The notes below the pieces were generated by a model, which was not told the DNA's origin, did no database searches, and saw only the letters and a program-made list of their open reading frames with translations. From Pseudomonadota bacterium (GTDB lineage: Bacteria; Bdellovibrionota; UBA1018), in contig JAIXQO010000002.1 in assembly GCA_027485695.1 (NCBI GenBank), forward strand, positions 749,212 through 813,211: DNA of 64,000 nucleotides, written 5' to 3'. Positions 28,032 through 37,442 of this stretch are shown here, piece by piece. Within the stretch, counting starts at the first letter, position 1. Every line of letters begins with the position of its first letter. A program made the translations under genes and the position numbers.

Positions 28032-28667
28032 ATGAATTTTCGTACGATGAAACGGCAAGTGATCGTCTGCACGGTTCTCTTTATTTGCGGACTTCTCCCC
28101 TGCCAAGCGGCGGATCTCCCGGCTCTTCAGTCGCTTTTTTACCACGACTACAACGATCTCTATGTGCCTCGGTTTTGCGGACAAAATATCGAGCGGTTTC
28201 TCCGACTGGCGGAAGAGCGATCGATCGACCTAGAAGGATCAGTCGTCGTAAGGATTTCTGGACAAGGTTTTTTTGAGACGAGCTCTTTTTTCGGCCGGGG
28301 TTCACCCAATCGTCGCCAAAACTTGGGAACATTTCATTTCATTTTGGTCGCCGAAGGACACGTATTTGATTTCGATCTCCACGTTCCCGTGGTGCTTCGC
28401 GAGCCAGACTATTTTCGTCTGCAACTCACGCCGGACGAAATGGTTTCGTCACCAATCAGCGGACTGACACATCCAAAGTTTCACGCACGCGAGGAACTCG
28501 CGAACTTAGAAGTGAAAAAATTTGCCCCTGAGGCTTTTATTCATCTCCGTGGAACTCAGCCCTATTGGGTGGGGCAGTTGCGCCAACTGCAGGATATCGA
28601 CACGATTTTGAGAATCGATCGACGACTTCTGAGTCGGAATGGTCTGAATCGCGCAGGTTTCCCTTAA
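28032..28667 (+). CDS. Secreted protein with Cys/His/Asp arrangement (possible cysteine amidase-like fold)
   Basis: Signal peptide QVIVCTVLFICGLLPCQAAD; RFCGQNIERFL ... FHFILVAEGHVFDFDLH. Confidence 0.7.
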   Translation: MNFRTMKRQVIVCTVLFICGLLPCQAADLPALQSLFYHDYNDLYVPRFCGQNIERFLRLAEERSIDLEGSVVVRISGQGFFETSSFFGRGSPNRRQNLGTFHFILVAEGHVFDFDLHVPVVLREPDYFRLQLTPDEMVSSPISGLTHPKFHAREELANLEVKKFAPEAFIHLRGTQPYWVGQLRQLQDIDTILRIDRRLLSRNGLNRAGFP

Positions 28668-28791
28668 TTCGCTCAAATTCAAAAGTTCCGAGACTACGGC
28701 CAAATTTTGGGCAGATCCCGAGCGAAGACCTCCAGCAGATCCGGCTTGTTATAAATACATTTTAAAAGCATAAATAAGACGGAGTTTCGCC

Positions 28792-29742
28792 ATGGTGTTG
28801 GTCGTCGTCATCCATTTTATTTTATCGATCGCGAACGCCCAATCGGCAACGCTGACGATTCACGGAGAAACCCACGACACCCCGCTTTGCGTCGACCAGC
28901 GTATCACTCTCGCGAAACAAGCGGCTTCCGGAACCGGACTATTTTTCACCGAAAACGCATCCACACCGGAATGGACAGATGCTTGGTCTATCCAGCGTGC
29001 CAAGAGACTCCTGCAAAATGTGCAAATCTCCCCCAGGGTCCAAGGACTTGAGTCACCTAACTCTTGGGTAGCGGGAGTCTATTTTCGCAATAAGAGCCTA
29101 TTCGATCGAAAACGAGCGGATGCGCTTCGTATCGGCGACAGCCCGCGCAGTCGGCGCAAACAATTCGATCGCCAAGTTCAACTCATCGGCGCCCGGGGTT
29201 GGTTAGATAACTTTTTGAGCGATAACGGTGTTTATGAGAGTGAGCCCCTCCGGTCCGTTTTCTGCCGGGGTATCCAGTACGATTCAAAGAGCGTTTATTC
29301 ATATAGCGATCAAACTCTTTTTGAATTTATTTCTGGCCCCGCCGAAACGCTGATGGAACGGCTCGAGTCCTCGGCCCTCGATGAAATTTCCCGCTATTCA
29401 GATGAGCTCGGGGTCTCTAGATCAGTCAAAGATTCTCGCGAACGCCGCTGGGTGAGTGATGTGGATAGCAAATTTTCTCGTGGCGAAATCGACTATTTAA
29501 TCATCTGGCGAAACTACGTGATGCAGAAGAATCTGGAGATTGCACTCGATCGCATGAGTCCCCCCCTAATAGATGAGGATGTTCATATCATTCTCGGTGC
29601 TTCGCACGTTCGTCATTTTTATAAGACTCTCTTGAGAGATTATCCACAACTGGTTAGCCGCTATCAGATTCAAGTAAATTTTGATTGCATGAGCGAGGAC
29701 CATCGCAACCATTACATTCGAAAATTCAGGAGTGGCCGTTGA
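28792..29742 (+). CDS. Secreted TIKI/TraB/EreA-like superfamily protein, paralogue 1
   Basis: TIHGETHD ... IDYLIIWRNYVMQKNL ... DVHIILGASHVRHFY. Confidence 0.7.
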   Translation: MVLVVVIHFILSIANAQSATLTIHGETHDTPLCVDQRITLAKQAASGTGLFFTENASTPEWTDAWSIQRAKRLLQNVQISPRVQGLESPNSWVAGVYFRNKSLFDRKRADALRIGDSPRSRRKQFDRQVQLIGARGWLDNFLSDNGVYESEPLRSVFCRGIQYDSKSVYSYSDQTLFEFISGPAETLMERLESSALDEISRYSDELGVSRSVKDSRERRWVSDVDSKFSRGEIDYLIIWRNYVMQKNLEIALDRMSPPLIDEDVHIILGASHVRHFYKTLLRDYPQLVSRYQIQVNFDCMSEDHRNHYIRKFRSGR

Positions 29743-30689
29743 ACCACCAATTGCTCCTGTTGTTCATCCTATTGGTTTGTGGTCCTGCTCAAGCCGAGAC
29801 CCAGGCTACCCTTTATCTCCATGGAGAAACCCACGACTCTGAGGAATGCGCCAAACAGCGCGCGACGCTCGCTCGCTCCGCAGCCGAGGGACATTCGCTT
29901 TTTTTCACTGAGAATGCGTTCACCTCCGAATGGACCGACCCTTGGTCCACTCAGATCTCGAGCAACCTCATTGGAACCGTTCCATTCTCGGCTCGCGTAC
30001 GTGGCCTGGAGTCGCCCTATTCCTGGACTGTCGGCCTCTATTACCAAACCCAAGCGAATTTTGATCGATTTCGATCGGAAGCCTTCGAGAAATTCTCACA
30101 CCCGGACGATCCTCGTTCGAACGCGCTTCGAAAAGCGAACCTGAACAAAGCCCGAGCCTGGCTCGATATGCTCCTGAGTGACAGTGGTATCTGTGAGAAC
30201 GAGCCCGTGAGATCCGTTTTTTGCCGAGACATCACTTACGACTCCGAGCGAGCGCTCTCCTATCGAGACGAAGCCCTCACAAAATTCATTCAGGGCCCGG
30301 CTACGCAAATACTTTCGAAATTCGGACAATCGGTTCAAAAACGCATCAAAGTCATTCAAAGCGACCTCGGAATACCTTCTGAAGTCCAGGACCCACGGGA
30401 GCGCGAATGGGTACAAGCCGCGCCCGGAAAATCGAATTCACGTGGACAAATCGACTATCAGATCATCTGGCGCAACTACGTCATGGAAAAAAACCTGAGC
30501 GCCGCTCTCCAGACCTCCGCAATTGACATTGCTCAAGACGTCCACGTGGTGCTCGGTGCTGCACACGTGAGGCATTTCTATGAAACGTTGAAGCGGGACT
30601 ATCCCGCGATCGCAGAGCGCTATCGGATCAAGGCCACGTTCGAGTGCGTTCGCCCCGAACTGCAAACGCACTTTTCATTCACTCAGTAG
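29739..30689 (+). CDS. Secreted TIKI/TraB/EreA-like superfamily protein, paralogue 2
   Basis: YLHGETHD ... IDYQIIWRNYVMEKNL ... DVHVVLGAAHVRHFY; probable TTG start at 29739 overlapping the preceding TGA, with aggag upstream. Confidence 0.7.
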   Translation: MNHQLLLLFILLVCGPAQAETQATLYLHGETHDSEECAKQRATLARSAAEGHSLFFTENAFTSEWTDPWSTQISSNLIGTVPFSARVRGLESPYSWTVGLYYQTQANFDRFRSEAFEKFSHPDDPRSNALRKANLNKARAWLDMLLSDSGICENEPVRSVFCRDITYDSERALSYRDEALTKFIQGPATQILSKFGQSVQKRIKVIQSDLGIPSEVQDPREREWVQAAPGKSNSRGQIDYQIIWRNYVMEKNLSAALQTSAIDIAQDVHVVLGAAHVRHFYETLKRDYPAIAERYRIKATFECVRPELQTHFSFTQ

Positions 30690-30704
30690 CGATTGATTTG
30701 TCCT

Positions 30705-33056
30705 CTAGAGCCGATGAAAACTATTCAGCAAGAATTCACGTAAGCGGCGTAAGGGTTCTGGTCGAATCGTCGCCTGACAAGCTACCTGGCGAGCATCGCG
30801 GAGTTCGTTTTCGATCCGCTCAACGAAACTCTTGCTGTCGGGCGAATTGACCCGCGCGTGCATATCTCGCACTCGACCGAGCAGCTCTCGCGCCGTATTC
30901 TCTCGATCCTGAATCGAGGTCACGCTCAGGAGTTTATCGCCGTATACAACAGCCTCATAGTACGCGGTCTCTCCGAAATTTCGTAGCTCCAATTCCTGCC
31001 AATATCGCTTACGCAGCGGACTGACGATTTCGTCTTCATGCTCCTTGAACTCGCGAGCGAGGATTTCAATCGCCTCTTCGTCTGAATCTCGAACCACCCG
31101 ATTATCCGAACTCAACCAGTAGTCAGCCAGCGGCTTGAGCACTTTCTGGAAATTCACTTTGCCCTGCGCGCGATCACACATTTCTCTCAGTGATCGTGGA
31201 AGCACCCGACGATCTGACGCCTGAGTGTTGGTGGAGATATTCTTGAGCGCTCGAAACCAATCCGAAACCCAAACATCTAGACTCGCTTCTCGAATCAATG
31301 GAGCAGAGGTGGTTTTTTTTCGGAATTCGAGCTCATCAATCAGAGCGGCCTGTAAATCGAAATACTCAGTTTTCGGGGAGTCATTCAGTAGCCCCTGACC
31401 TTTTTGCGCCCAGTCCATCAACTCGGCGTGGGAGAGATGACGGACCCACGTGGAGAGGTTGCCCACGCGCCCCGCTCGCCAGAGTCGATCGAGAGCAGGA
31501 GTAATCGCGTCGCGGACTGCTGCGAACATCTTGGGTGAGGATACCCGGTATTTCTCCACGAGGCGCTGAATCGCAATCGTCCGAGCCTCCAATTCGTCGA
31601 GCGGGAGACGTTCCAGTCCGCTCGACTTGAACTGCGTCGATAAACGACGGAGTTCATTCTCTAAAAGAGCCACCGTATTTCCGTGCTCCTTGGTTAAATT
31701 CAAGACAAACGTCCACTCGGCAGAACTCCACGAACTTCGTAAATAATACGAGTCTAGGACCTGCTGATAGAGTTGATTGCGGCGAGCAACGCCATACGAT
31801 TTTTTCTTAAAAAACCCGCTGAGCTTCACTTCGCTACCATCAAGCTGTGGATTACGAACGGGCCCCAGGTGAGCGTATTCACTCCAAGGCAATCCGAGTT
31901 CCCCAAAAAACACTTGTGCCTGCGCGGCCGAACGCTGATTCGACCATCCTTCGAAATAACCAGGGGTAAAATCGACATCGTAGCCTCGATCCAGCCAATA
32001 CTTGATGAACTCCGCACGCCGTAGGCGATAGCGAGCCATGAGCTCCAGATCGAGCGCCTCTTTCTGAGGTCGAATCGCTCGGTTTTCGATGAGCAAAACA
32101 GAGTCGCCCACAATCGCAGGTCGATGCGCGACATACTTTGGTTTACTTCGCGCGCCTGTCAAACGAGATTCTTGATTCGGGTTTTTGTAGATCTCGGCAA
32201 GTTTTTTTACCAGGACCTTCTGATCCATGATTCGACGATCCGCGAATAGAGCGAGAATAGCCTCACTACTGGGAGGACGATTTGCATCAGCAAAGAGCGC
32301 TTCAAGTCGCTTGAGAAACGATTCCCACTGCCCTTCGTATTCTCGAATCACGGCCTGATAGGCGACTTGTTGATCACTCGCCCAACGCTTTACCGGAGTC
32401 GCGTTGTAACCGTCTTTGCCGAAAAATCCCCACGACATCACCGGTGTCTCGGCATCCAGCTTCAGGCTGGCCAGCCAAAATAGCGCATCGTCGTAACCCG
32501 ACTCCGTTACGTGCCCACCGAAGGCATCCAAATTCAGCCAGGCTCCTGCCTGGCGAGGTAAGTCAAACATATGCTTCTGATGTCGAGCGAGATTGAAATG
32601 TATTTCATCCACACTGAGCGGAGAATTTTGCCATTCAAGTGCTCCGGCATCGAGAGAGGAACCAATCGTCGAACGATCCGGATAAGTAATTCGATACGAG
32701 ATCGTACCATGGCTCTCGCGAGCTTCGGAGATCACACACTCGGGACAGTCTCTACGTAGCAACTCGAGGTATCGTAAACGAGCACGAGAATTGGTGTTTC
32801 CTTCGATCTCGAGAACCCCTTTGCCTCGTCCGGTGATTGCTTTTTTGAGAATAAAATAGCCAATATCTACCAACATACCCACGTTCGAGTGCGTCGGTTC
32901 AAATCCAAATTGGAATTGTCCGGAAAGATTCGGCCAACCACCTGGGCGACCACGATCGCCAGGACCTGCATACGCAAGTCCCGCAAAGAATTGCACCCAA
33001 ACAACTAGAATGAGACAAAAAATTGATCGATCAGAAACTCTTCGAGGACGGAACAT
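30705..33056 (-). CDS. Large secreted protein, possibly amidoligase-like
   Basis: Signal peptide LILVVWVQFFAGLAYAG; FGFEPTHS, ALEWQNSP, LDAFGGHV, LLIENRAIRP order reminiscent of amidoligase-fold motifs. Confidence 0.7.
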   Translation of the reverse strand: MFRPRRVSDRSIFCLILVVWVQFFAGLAYAGPGDRGRPGGWPNLSGQFQFGFEPTHSNVGMLVDIGYFILKKAITGRGKGVLEIEGNTNSRARLRYLELLRRDCPECVISEARESHGTISYRITYPDRSTIGSSLDAGALEWQNSPLSVDEIHFNLARHQKHMFDLPRQAGAWLNLDAFGGHVTESGYDDALFWLASLKLDAETPVMSWGFFGKDGYNATPVKRWASDQQVAYQAVIREYEGQWESFLKRLEALFADANRPPSSEAILALFADRRIMDQKVLVKKLAEIYKNPNQESRLTGARSKPKYVAHRPAIVGDSVLLIENRAIRPQKEALDLELMARYRLRRAEFIKYWLDRGYDVDFTPGYFEGWSNQRSAAQAQVFFGELGLPWSEYAHLGPVRNPQLDGSEVKLSGFFKKKSYGVARRNQLYQQVLDSYYLRSSWSSAEWTFVLNLTKEHGNTVALLENELRRLSTQFKSSGLERLPLDELEARTIAIQRLVEKYRVSSPKMFAAVRDAITPALDRLWRAGRVGNLSTWVRHLSHAELMDWAQKGQGLLNDSPKTEYFDLQAALIDELEFRKKTTSAPLIREASLDVWVSDWFRALKNISTNTQASDRRVLPRSLREMCDRAQGKVNFQKVLKPLADYWLSSDNRVVRDSDEEAIEILAREFKEHEDEIVSPLRKRYWQELELRNFGETAYYEAVVYGDKLLSVTSIQDRENTARELLGRVRDMHARVNSPDSKSFVERIENELRDARQVACQATIRPEPLRRLREFLLNSFHRL

Positions 33057-33178
33057 CCTCTCTTATCGGAAACTTTTGGCCCTGAATAAGTAGATGTTGA
33101 AACCGTCAATATATTCGCGCTTTGATCTTTCACCATCTCATCGCAAGTAAATCGATCGCTTCAGTGAGCCTCAAGTCC

Positions 33179-35842
33179 CTACCGAATCAGGACTTCGCGT
33201 GGACGAGCGCCATCGGCGGGACCGACGACTCCCCGCGCTTCCATGATCTCAATCAAGCGAGCCGCACGGTTGTAACCGATTCGAAGATGACGTTGCAGGT
33301 AACTCGCTGACGCTTGGCCGTTTTGCTTCACGAGCTCAAGCGCGCGAGGAAACATTTCGTCGTCCTGATCGTCTTCATCGCTACCATCCTCGGAGGCCGC
33401 ATCTTCGTCGATGAGGATCTCGTTACGGTAAGTCGGTTTGCCCTGTTCCTTGAGAAATGACGTCACTTTGAGGATCTCATCGTCAGAAAGGTATGCACCG
33501 TGGAGGCGAAGCAAGTTAGAGGTCCCTGGAGGGATGAAGAACATGTCGCCACGACCGAGGAGACGCTCAGCCCCGAAACGATCCAGAATGGTTTTCGAGT
33601 CGATACCCGAGGCCAACTGGAACGACACGCGCGATGGTAAGTTCGCTTTAATGATACCGGTCACCACGTCTGTGGATGGACGTTGGGTTGCAATCACCAA
33701 GTGAATACCGGCGGCGCGCGCCTTCTGAGCGATACGGGCGATCGAAAGCTCGACTTCTTTTTTGGCGGTCATCATCAGGTCGGCAAGCTCGTCGATGACG
33801 ATCACAATGTAAGGTAACTTTGCAAACCGGGCGTCGCCGTTCTCGTCTTTCTCGAACGCTTCTTGCCAGTCTCCGCCAGAGAGTTTTTCCATGCTCTCCA
33901 CTTGGCTCTCCGCCGTCTCGAGGGTCTCTTGCAGGAGATCAACCCCGATCTCGTCCACCCGCTGATTGAAGGATGCGAGGTTACGCACGTTCATCATGGC
34001 GAGAATGCGGTAACGTCGTTCCATCTCGCGAACCGCCCACTTGAGTGCCGCTGCCGCTTGCGAGGAATCATCGACGACCGGAAGGAGCAAATGCGGGATA
34101 TCCTGGTAGCTCGCGAATTCGATCATCTTCGGATCGACGAGGATCATGCGAAGTTCATCCGGCGTGAAACGGTACAACAACGAACAGATGAGCCCGTTCA
34201 TGAAAACCGATTTACCGGAACCCGTCTGACCGGCGCATAACAAGTGAGGCATCTTGGCAAGGTCGGCGAAATACGTAGAGCCCGCGATGTCCTTGCCCAT
34301 GGCAACCGTGATCTGGTGTTTGCCCGAGTAGAACTCAGTGTGCGCCATGAACTCTTTCATGAAGACGTTCTCGCGCGTTTCCGAAGGGATCTCGATCCCG
34401 ACCACGCTCTTGCCCGGAAGTGGCGCGATGATTCGCACGCTCTGCGCGGAGAGGGCCATCGAGATATCGTCCGCAAGCGAAGCGATTCGGGAGACCTTAA
34501 CGCCGGCGGCAGGTTTGAATTCATAGAGCGTGATCACGGGTCCTGGACGAACCGCTGTCACCTCACCTTCGATTTCGAAATCGAGGAATTTCTGCCTTAA
34601 AATCTCGGCGTTCTGGTAGAGGCGATCGGTATCGACGGTATTCTCGACCTTGGGCGGTTTCACGAGAAACTCGAGAGCCGGGAGTTTCCAGCTGCCGCGC
34701 TTGCGAGGTTGAGAGCTTTTTTTCTTTTTCTTTTCTTCGGATTCTTTTTCTTCACCGAGTGGAAGCAGGCTTTGCTTCTGAAGTTCGTGAGGGAGAATGG
34801 CGGGAACCGAAGTTGGAAGTTCGCCCATTGGACCGGCCGCCGCTGCCGCACTCGCAGGAACCGGAGTCGGTATCGCGATCAGTTTACCTTTGGATTTCGG
34901 TTTGAGTTCAACTTCTCTCTCGTCGTCCGCTTCTTCTTCGTCATCGATTTCAACGCCAGCCGTTCCCGCTGCTTCGAGATCCTCGTTCGCGATGAGGCCC
35001 GAACCCTGGTGCTCAATCGCCGCCAAAGTCTTAGCCTTGTCCGCGCCGATCTTGGGTAGGGCCCCTCGCTCTTCCTCGAGTGATCCCAATTTCTTAGCTT
35101 CGCGTTTCACGCGAGTTTCTTTGGCCCATTTGAGAAGTGCATCCATGGAGCGCTCAAGACCTCGCGACGCCGCTTGCGCGCCTTTCATCGCGAGTAGGCC
35201 CACGATGAAACTCAAGTACGTGAAAAGCACGCGCGAGATACGAACCACTACACGGGAAAATGCGACCAGAACTCGCTCGCCCACGGCCGCAACGCTGATC
35301 GGGGTTGAAGCCGCAATCGCGAGCAAGAAAATCAGGAGCGATAGAATGGAGGATCCCCATTCATTGAGTTGCTTGACCAAGATCTCGACGAACCAGATAC
35401 CCGCCGCACCGCCGGTCAAAAGTACCGCGCCGCCGTATGTCCAATTGCGTTTCTGCAGTGTAAGAAAGACGGTCAGCGAAAGCACCGCGACGAGCATTCC
35501 GCTCAGCGTCGCAAGCACCCGAAGGCCGCCTTCTCGACGAAAGATAGAGGTCGATATGAAGATGAGAGCCGCAGGAACGAGGAAAGCGGCAATCCCGACT
35601 GTTTCGAAAAGAAATGCAACGAGTTCGGCGCCGATGCGACCACAGGCGTTTCTTACCGGAGAATCTCCACTCGTAGAGAACAGAGAAGGGTCACCGGGAT
35701 GATAGGTCAGCAGAGCAACCATCAAGAAGAGAGCGACGGCAAAGACGCCGATACTGCCCAGCTCGACGCCGAGATTTTTTTCAGATCTTCCGGATCCCTG
35801 ACCACTTTTTGAACTGCCGACTGAACCGTTTCTTTTGCCCAT
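33179..35842 (-). CDS. ftsK: DNA translocase FtsK/SpoIIIE
   Basis: PHLLCAGQTGSGKSVFMNGLICSLLYR; IDELADLMM; winged-helix gamma domain SYLQRHLRIGYNRAARLIEIMEARGVV. Confidence 0.97.
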   Translation of the reverse strand: MGKRNGSVGSSKSGQGSGRSEKNLGVELGSIGVFAVALFLMVALLTYHPGDPSLFSTSGDSPVRNACGRIGAELVAFLFETVGIAAFLVPAALIFISTSIFRREGGLRVLATLSGMLVAVLSLTVFLTLQKRNWTYGGAVLLTGGAAGIWFVEILVKQLNEWGSSILSLLIFLLAIAASTPISVAAVGERVLVAFSRVVVRISRVLFTYLSFIVGLLAMKGAQAASRGLERSMDALLKWAKETRVKREAKKLGSLEEERGALPKIGADKAKTLAAIEHQGSGLIANEDLEAAGTAGVEIDDEEEADDEREVELKPKSKGKLIAIPTPVPASAAAAAGPMGELPTSVPAILPHELQKQSLLPLGEEKESEEKKKKKSSQPRKRGSWKLPALEFLVKPPKVENTVDTDRLYQNAEILRQKFLDFEIEGEVTAVRPGPVITLYEFKPAAGVKVSRIASLADDISMALSAQSVRIIAPLPGKSVVGIEIPSETRENVFMKEFMAHTEFYSGKHQITVAMGKDIAGSTYFADLAKMPHLLCAGQTGSGKSVFMNGLICSLLYRFTPDELRMILVDPKMIEFASYQDIPHLLLPVVDDSSQAAAALKWAVREMERRYRILAMMNVRNLASFNQRVDEIGVDLLQETLETAESQVESMEKLSGGDWQEAFEKDENGDARFAKLPYIVIVIDELADLMMTAKKEVELSIARIAQKARAAGIHLVIATQRPSTDVVTGIIKANLPSRVSFQLASGIDSKTILDRFGAERLLGRGDMFFIPPGTSNLLRLHGAYLSDDEILKVTSFLKEQGKPTYRNEILIDEDAASEDGSDEDDQDDEMFPRALELVKQNGQASASYLQRHLRIGYNRAARLIEIMEARGVVGPADGARPREVLIR

Positions 35843-35915
35843 CGTTATAGATTAAATGGTACACGACTTTTCCAGTTTTCAATTTTCAAAAAAAACCGTA
35901 AGAGCCTGTAGGCAT

Positions 35916-36893
35916 ATGGCTCGACCAGCGAAAAAACCCCTCAGCAAGAAGAAACCCAAAGTACTCGCATACGACCTCGGAGGGACCAAAGTATCCGTCG
36001 GAGTGATTGATTCGAGCGGCAAAATTTTGGCTTCTCACCGTGAACCGGTTCTCATCTCTCAAGGCAAAAAAGCGACGCTCGATCAACTCGCTCGCTTGGG
36101 CCTCGAGATGATCAAACAATATCCGGAAATCGAAGTCGCCGGCATCGCTTCCGCTGGACCGCTCGATCCTGAAAGAGGCGATCTGCTCGACCCGACCAAC
36201 TTCAAAGGTCCAGATGGCCCTTGGGGACGCACACCGATCACCTCTATTTTAAAGAAGCGTCTCAAAATCGAAGTCGTACTCGAAAACGACGCAGCTTCTG
36301 CTCTCCTTGCCGAAAGCTGGCAGGGACTGGCAAAAAAATTCCGCAACTCCATGATCCTCACGCTCGGAACGGGACTCGGAACTGCATTCATTTGCAATGG
36401 ACGACTCGTTCGTGGCGGGAACAGCTCACACACCGAAGCCGGTCACATGATGATCATCCAAGACGACGAGAGCGCACTCTGCGGCTGCGGAAACTATGGA
36501 TGTGCCGAAGCCTATCTTTCCGGTAAGTTTTTTGCCCACCGGGCTCGTAAGCGTCTCAAAAACGATCAGATTGATGCAGTGCAAATCGCTGCCCGTGCGC
36601 GCCGCGGCGAAAAGGCAGCACTTGCGCTTTTTGACGAATACTCCGGTCACATGGCGACTACGCTCCATAACTGCTACCGCATCTTCGGACCAGAGATCGT
36701 GATTCTCACCGGTTCATTTGCGGCCGCCTATGATTTGTTTATTCCCCAGACTCAAGAGAAACTGCGCTATCTCATGCGCCGCTACTTGGATTTGACGGGT
36801 CCTCTTCCAGAAATTCAGGTTTCTACGCTCGAAAACCAGGCTGGTTTGCTTGGCGGCGCTTACATCGCGCTCCAAAAAATCGGCGCCCTTTAA
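35916..36893 (+). CDS. ROK-family sugar kinase/regulator (glucokinase-like)
   Basis: LAYDLGGTKVSVGVID; VLENDAASALLAE; LGTGLGTAFI; EAGHMMI...CGCGNYGCAEAYLSG. Confidence 0.93.
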   Translation: MARPAKKPLSKKKPKVLAYDLGGTKVSVGVIDSSGKILASHREPVLISQGKKATLDQLARLGLEMIKQYPEIEVAGIASAGPLDPERGDLLDPTNFKGPDGPWGRTPITSILKKRLKIEVVLENDAASALLAESWQGLAKKFRNSMILTLGTGLGTAFICNGRLVRGGNSSHTEAGHMMIIQDDESALCGCGNYGCAEAYLSGKFFAHRARKRLKNDQIDAVQIAARARRGEKAALALFDEYSGHMATTLHNCYRIFGPEIVILTGSFAAAYDLFIPQTQEKLRYLMRRYLDLTGPLPEIQVSTLENQAGLLGGAYIALQKIGAL

Positions 36894-36910
36894 TAGAGAG
36901 ATCGAGATAA

Positions 36911-37008
36911 AGACAAAAGCCAGAGCCTGAGTCGAGGTGGAGTCCGAGATCGAGAAGGACTCTCTCGCCGATCCTTTTCAAACTCACCTCTGGCTCTTTC
37001 TTCTGTCT
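36911..37008. promoter_or_regulatory. Structured intergenic region (nested/competing inverted repeats)
   Basis: agccagag (36918-36925)/ctctggct (36988-36995); gaggtg/cacctc; gagtcc (36940-36945)/ggactc (36957-36962). Confidence 0.5.
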
Positions 37009-37325
37009 AATGCCCTCTGTCTATATTGTTGCTGTTATTCACGTTACGCAGTATCGCCCACCCCCACACCCCCTACATCTAGTGTGCGTTTATGAGTTGA
37101 CAGTGTTTATGGGCGCCTGCACTCTCATATTCATAGCATTCGCTCTTTTGACAAAAGCAGTACAGTTTGAACGGCCCTCTTGCGATCTGTAATGCGATAA
37201 AGAGTGTCTTTTCAAGCTGAGCTTGTGGGCTACCTTCGCTCAGAATCCCGAGTTTTAGTTTCGACTCTCCGATTTGAGCGGCAACGTGGCCGTTTGACTA
37301 TCCTGCTTTTGTTTTCGTTTGGGGG

Positions 37326-37436
37326 TTTTCCTCATGCATTACCGAGGAAAATCAGGCGGAAAAAAAGGGGCGGTTGCTACGAAACAACAACTCAATCGAA
37401 CCGTAATAGGTTCGGACTCACTCTGTTGAGGGGAGA
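37326..37436 (+). promoter_or_regulatory. Structured 5' leader of outer-membrane protein gene
   Basis: ttttcctc/gaggaaaa (37326-37351); cgaacc/ggttcg (37397-37414). Confidence 0.5.
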
Positions 37437-37442
37437 TATTCA

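Noticed and set aside
32898-32912. ggttcaaatcc, T-loop-like tRNA word
   Set aside because: Lies within the coding sequence of the 783-aa protein; no acceptor or anticodon stem around it.
34797-35702. 301-aa plus-strand ORF
   Set aside because: Antisense to the N-terminal half of ftsK; low-complexity Ser/Arg composition with no motif.
37010-37192. 60-aa ORF in the OMP leader
   Set aside because: No RBS or conserved features; more likely chance ORF in AT-rich noncoding DNA.
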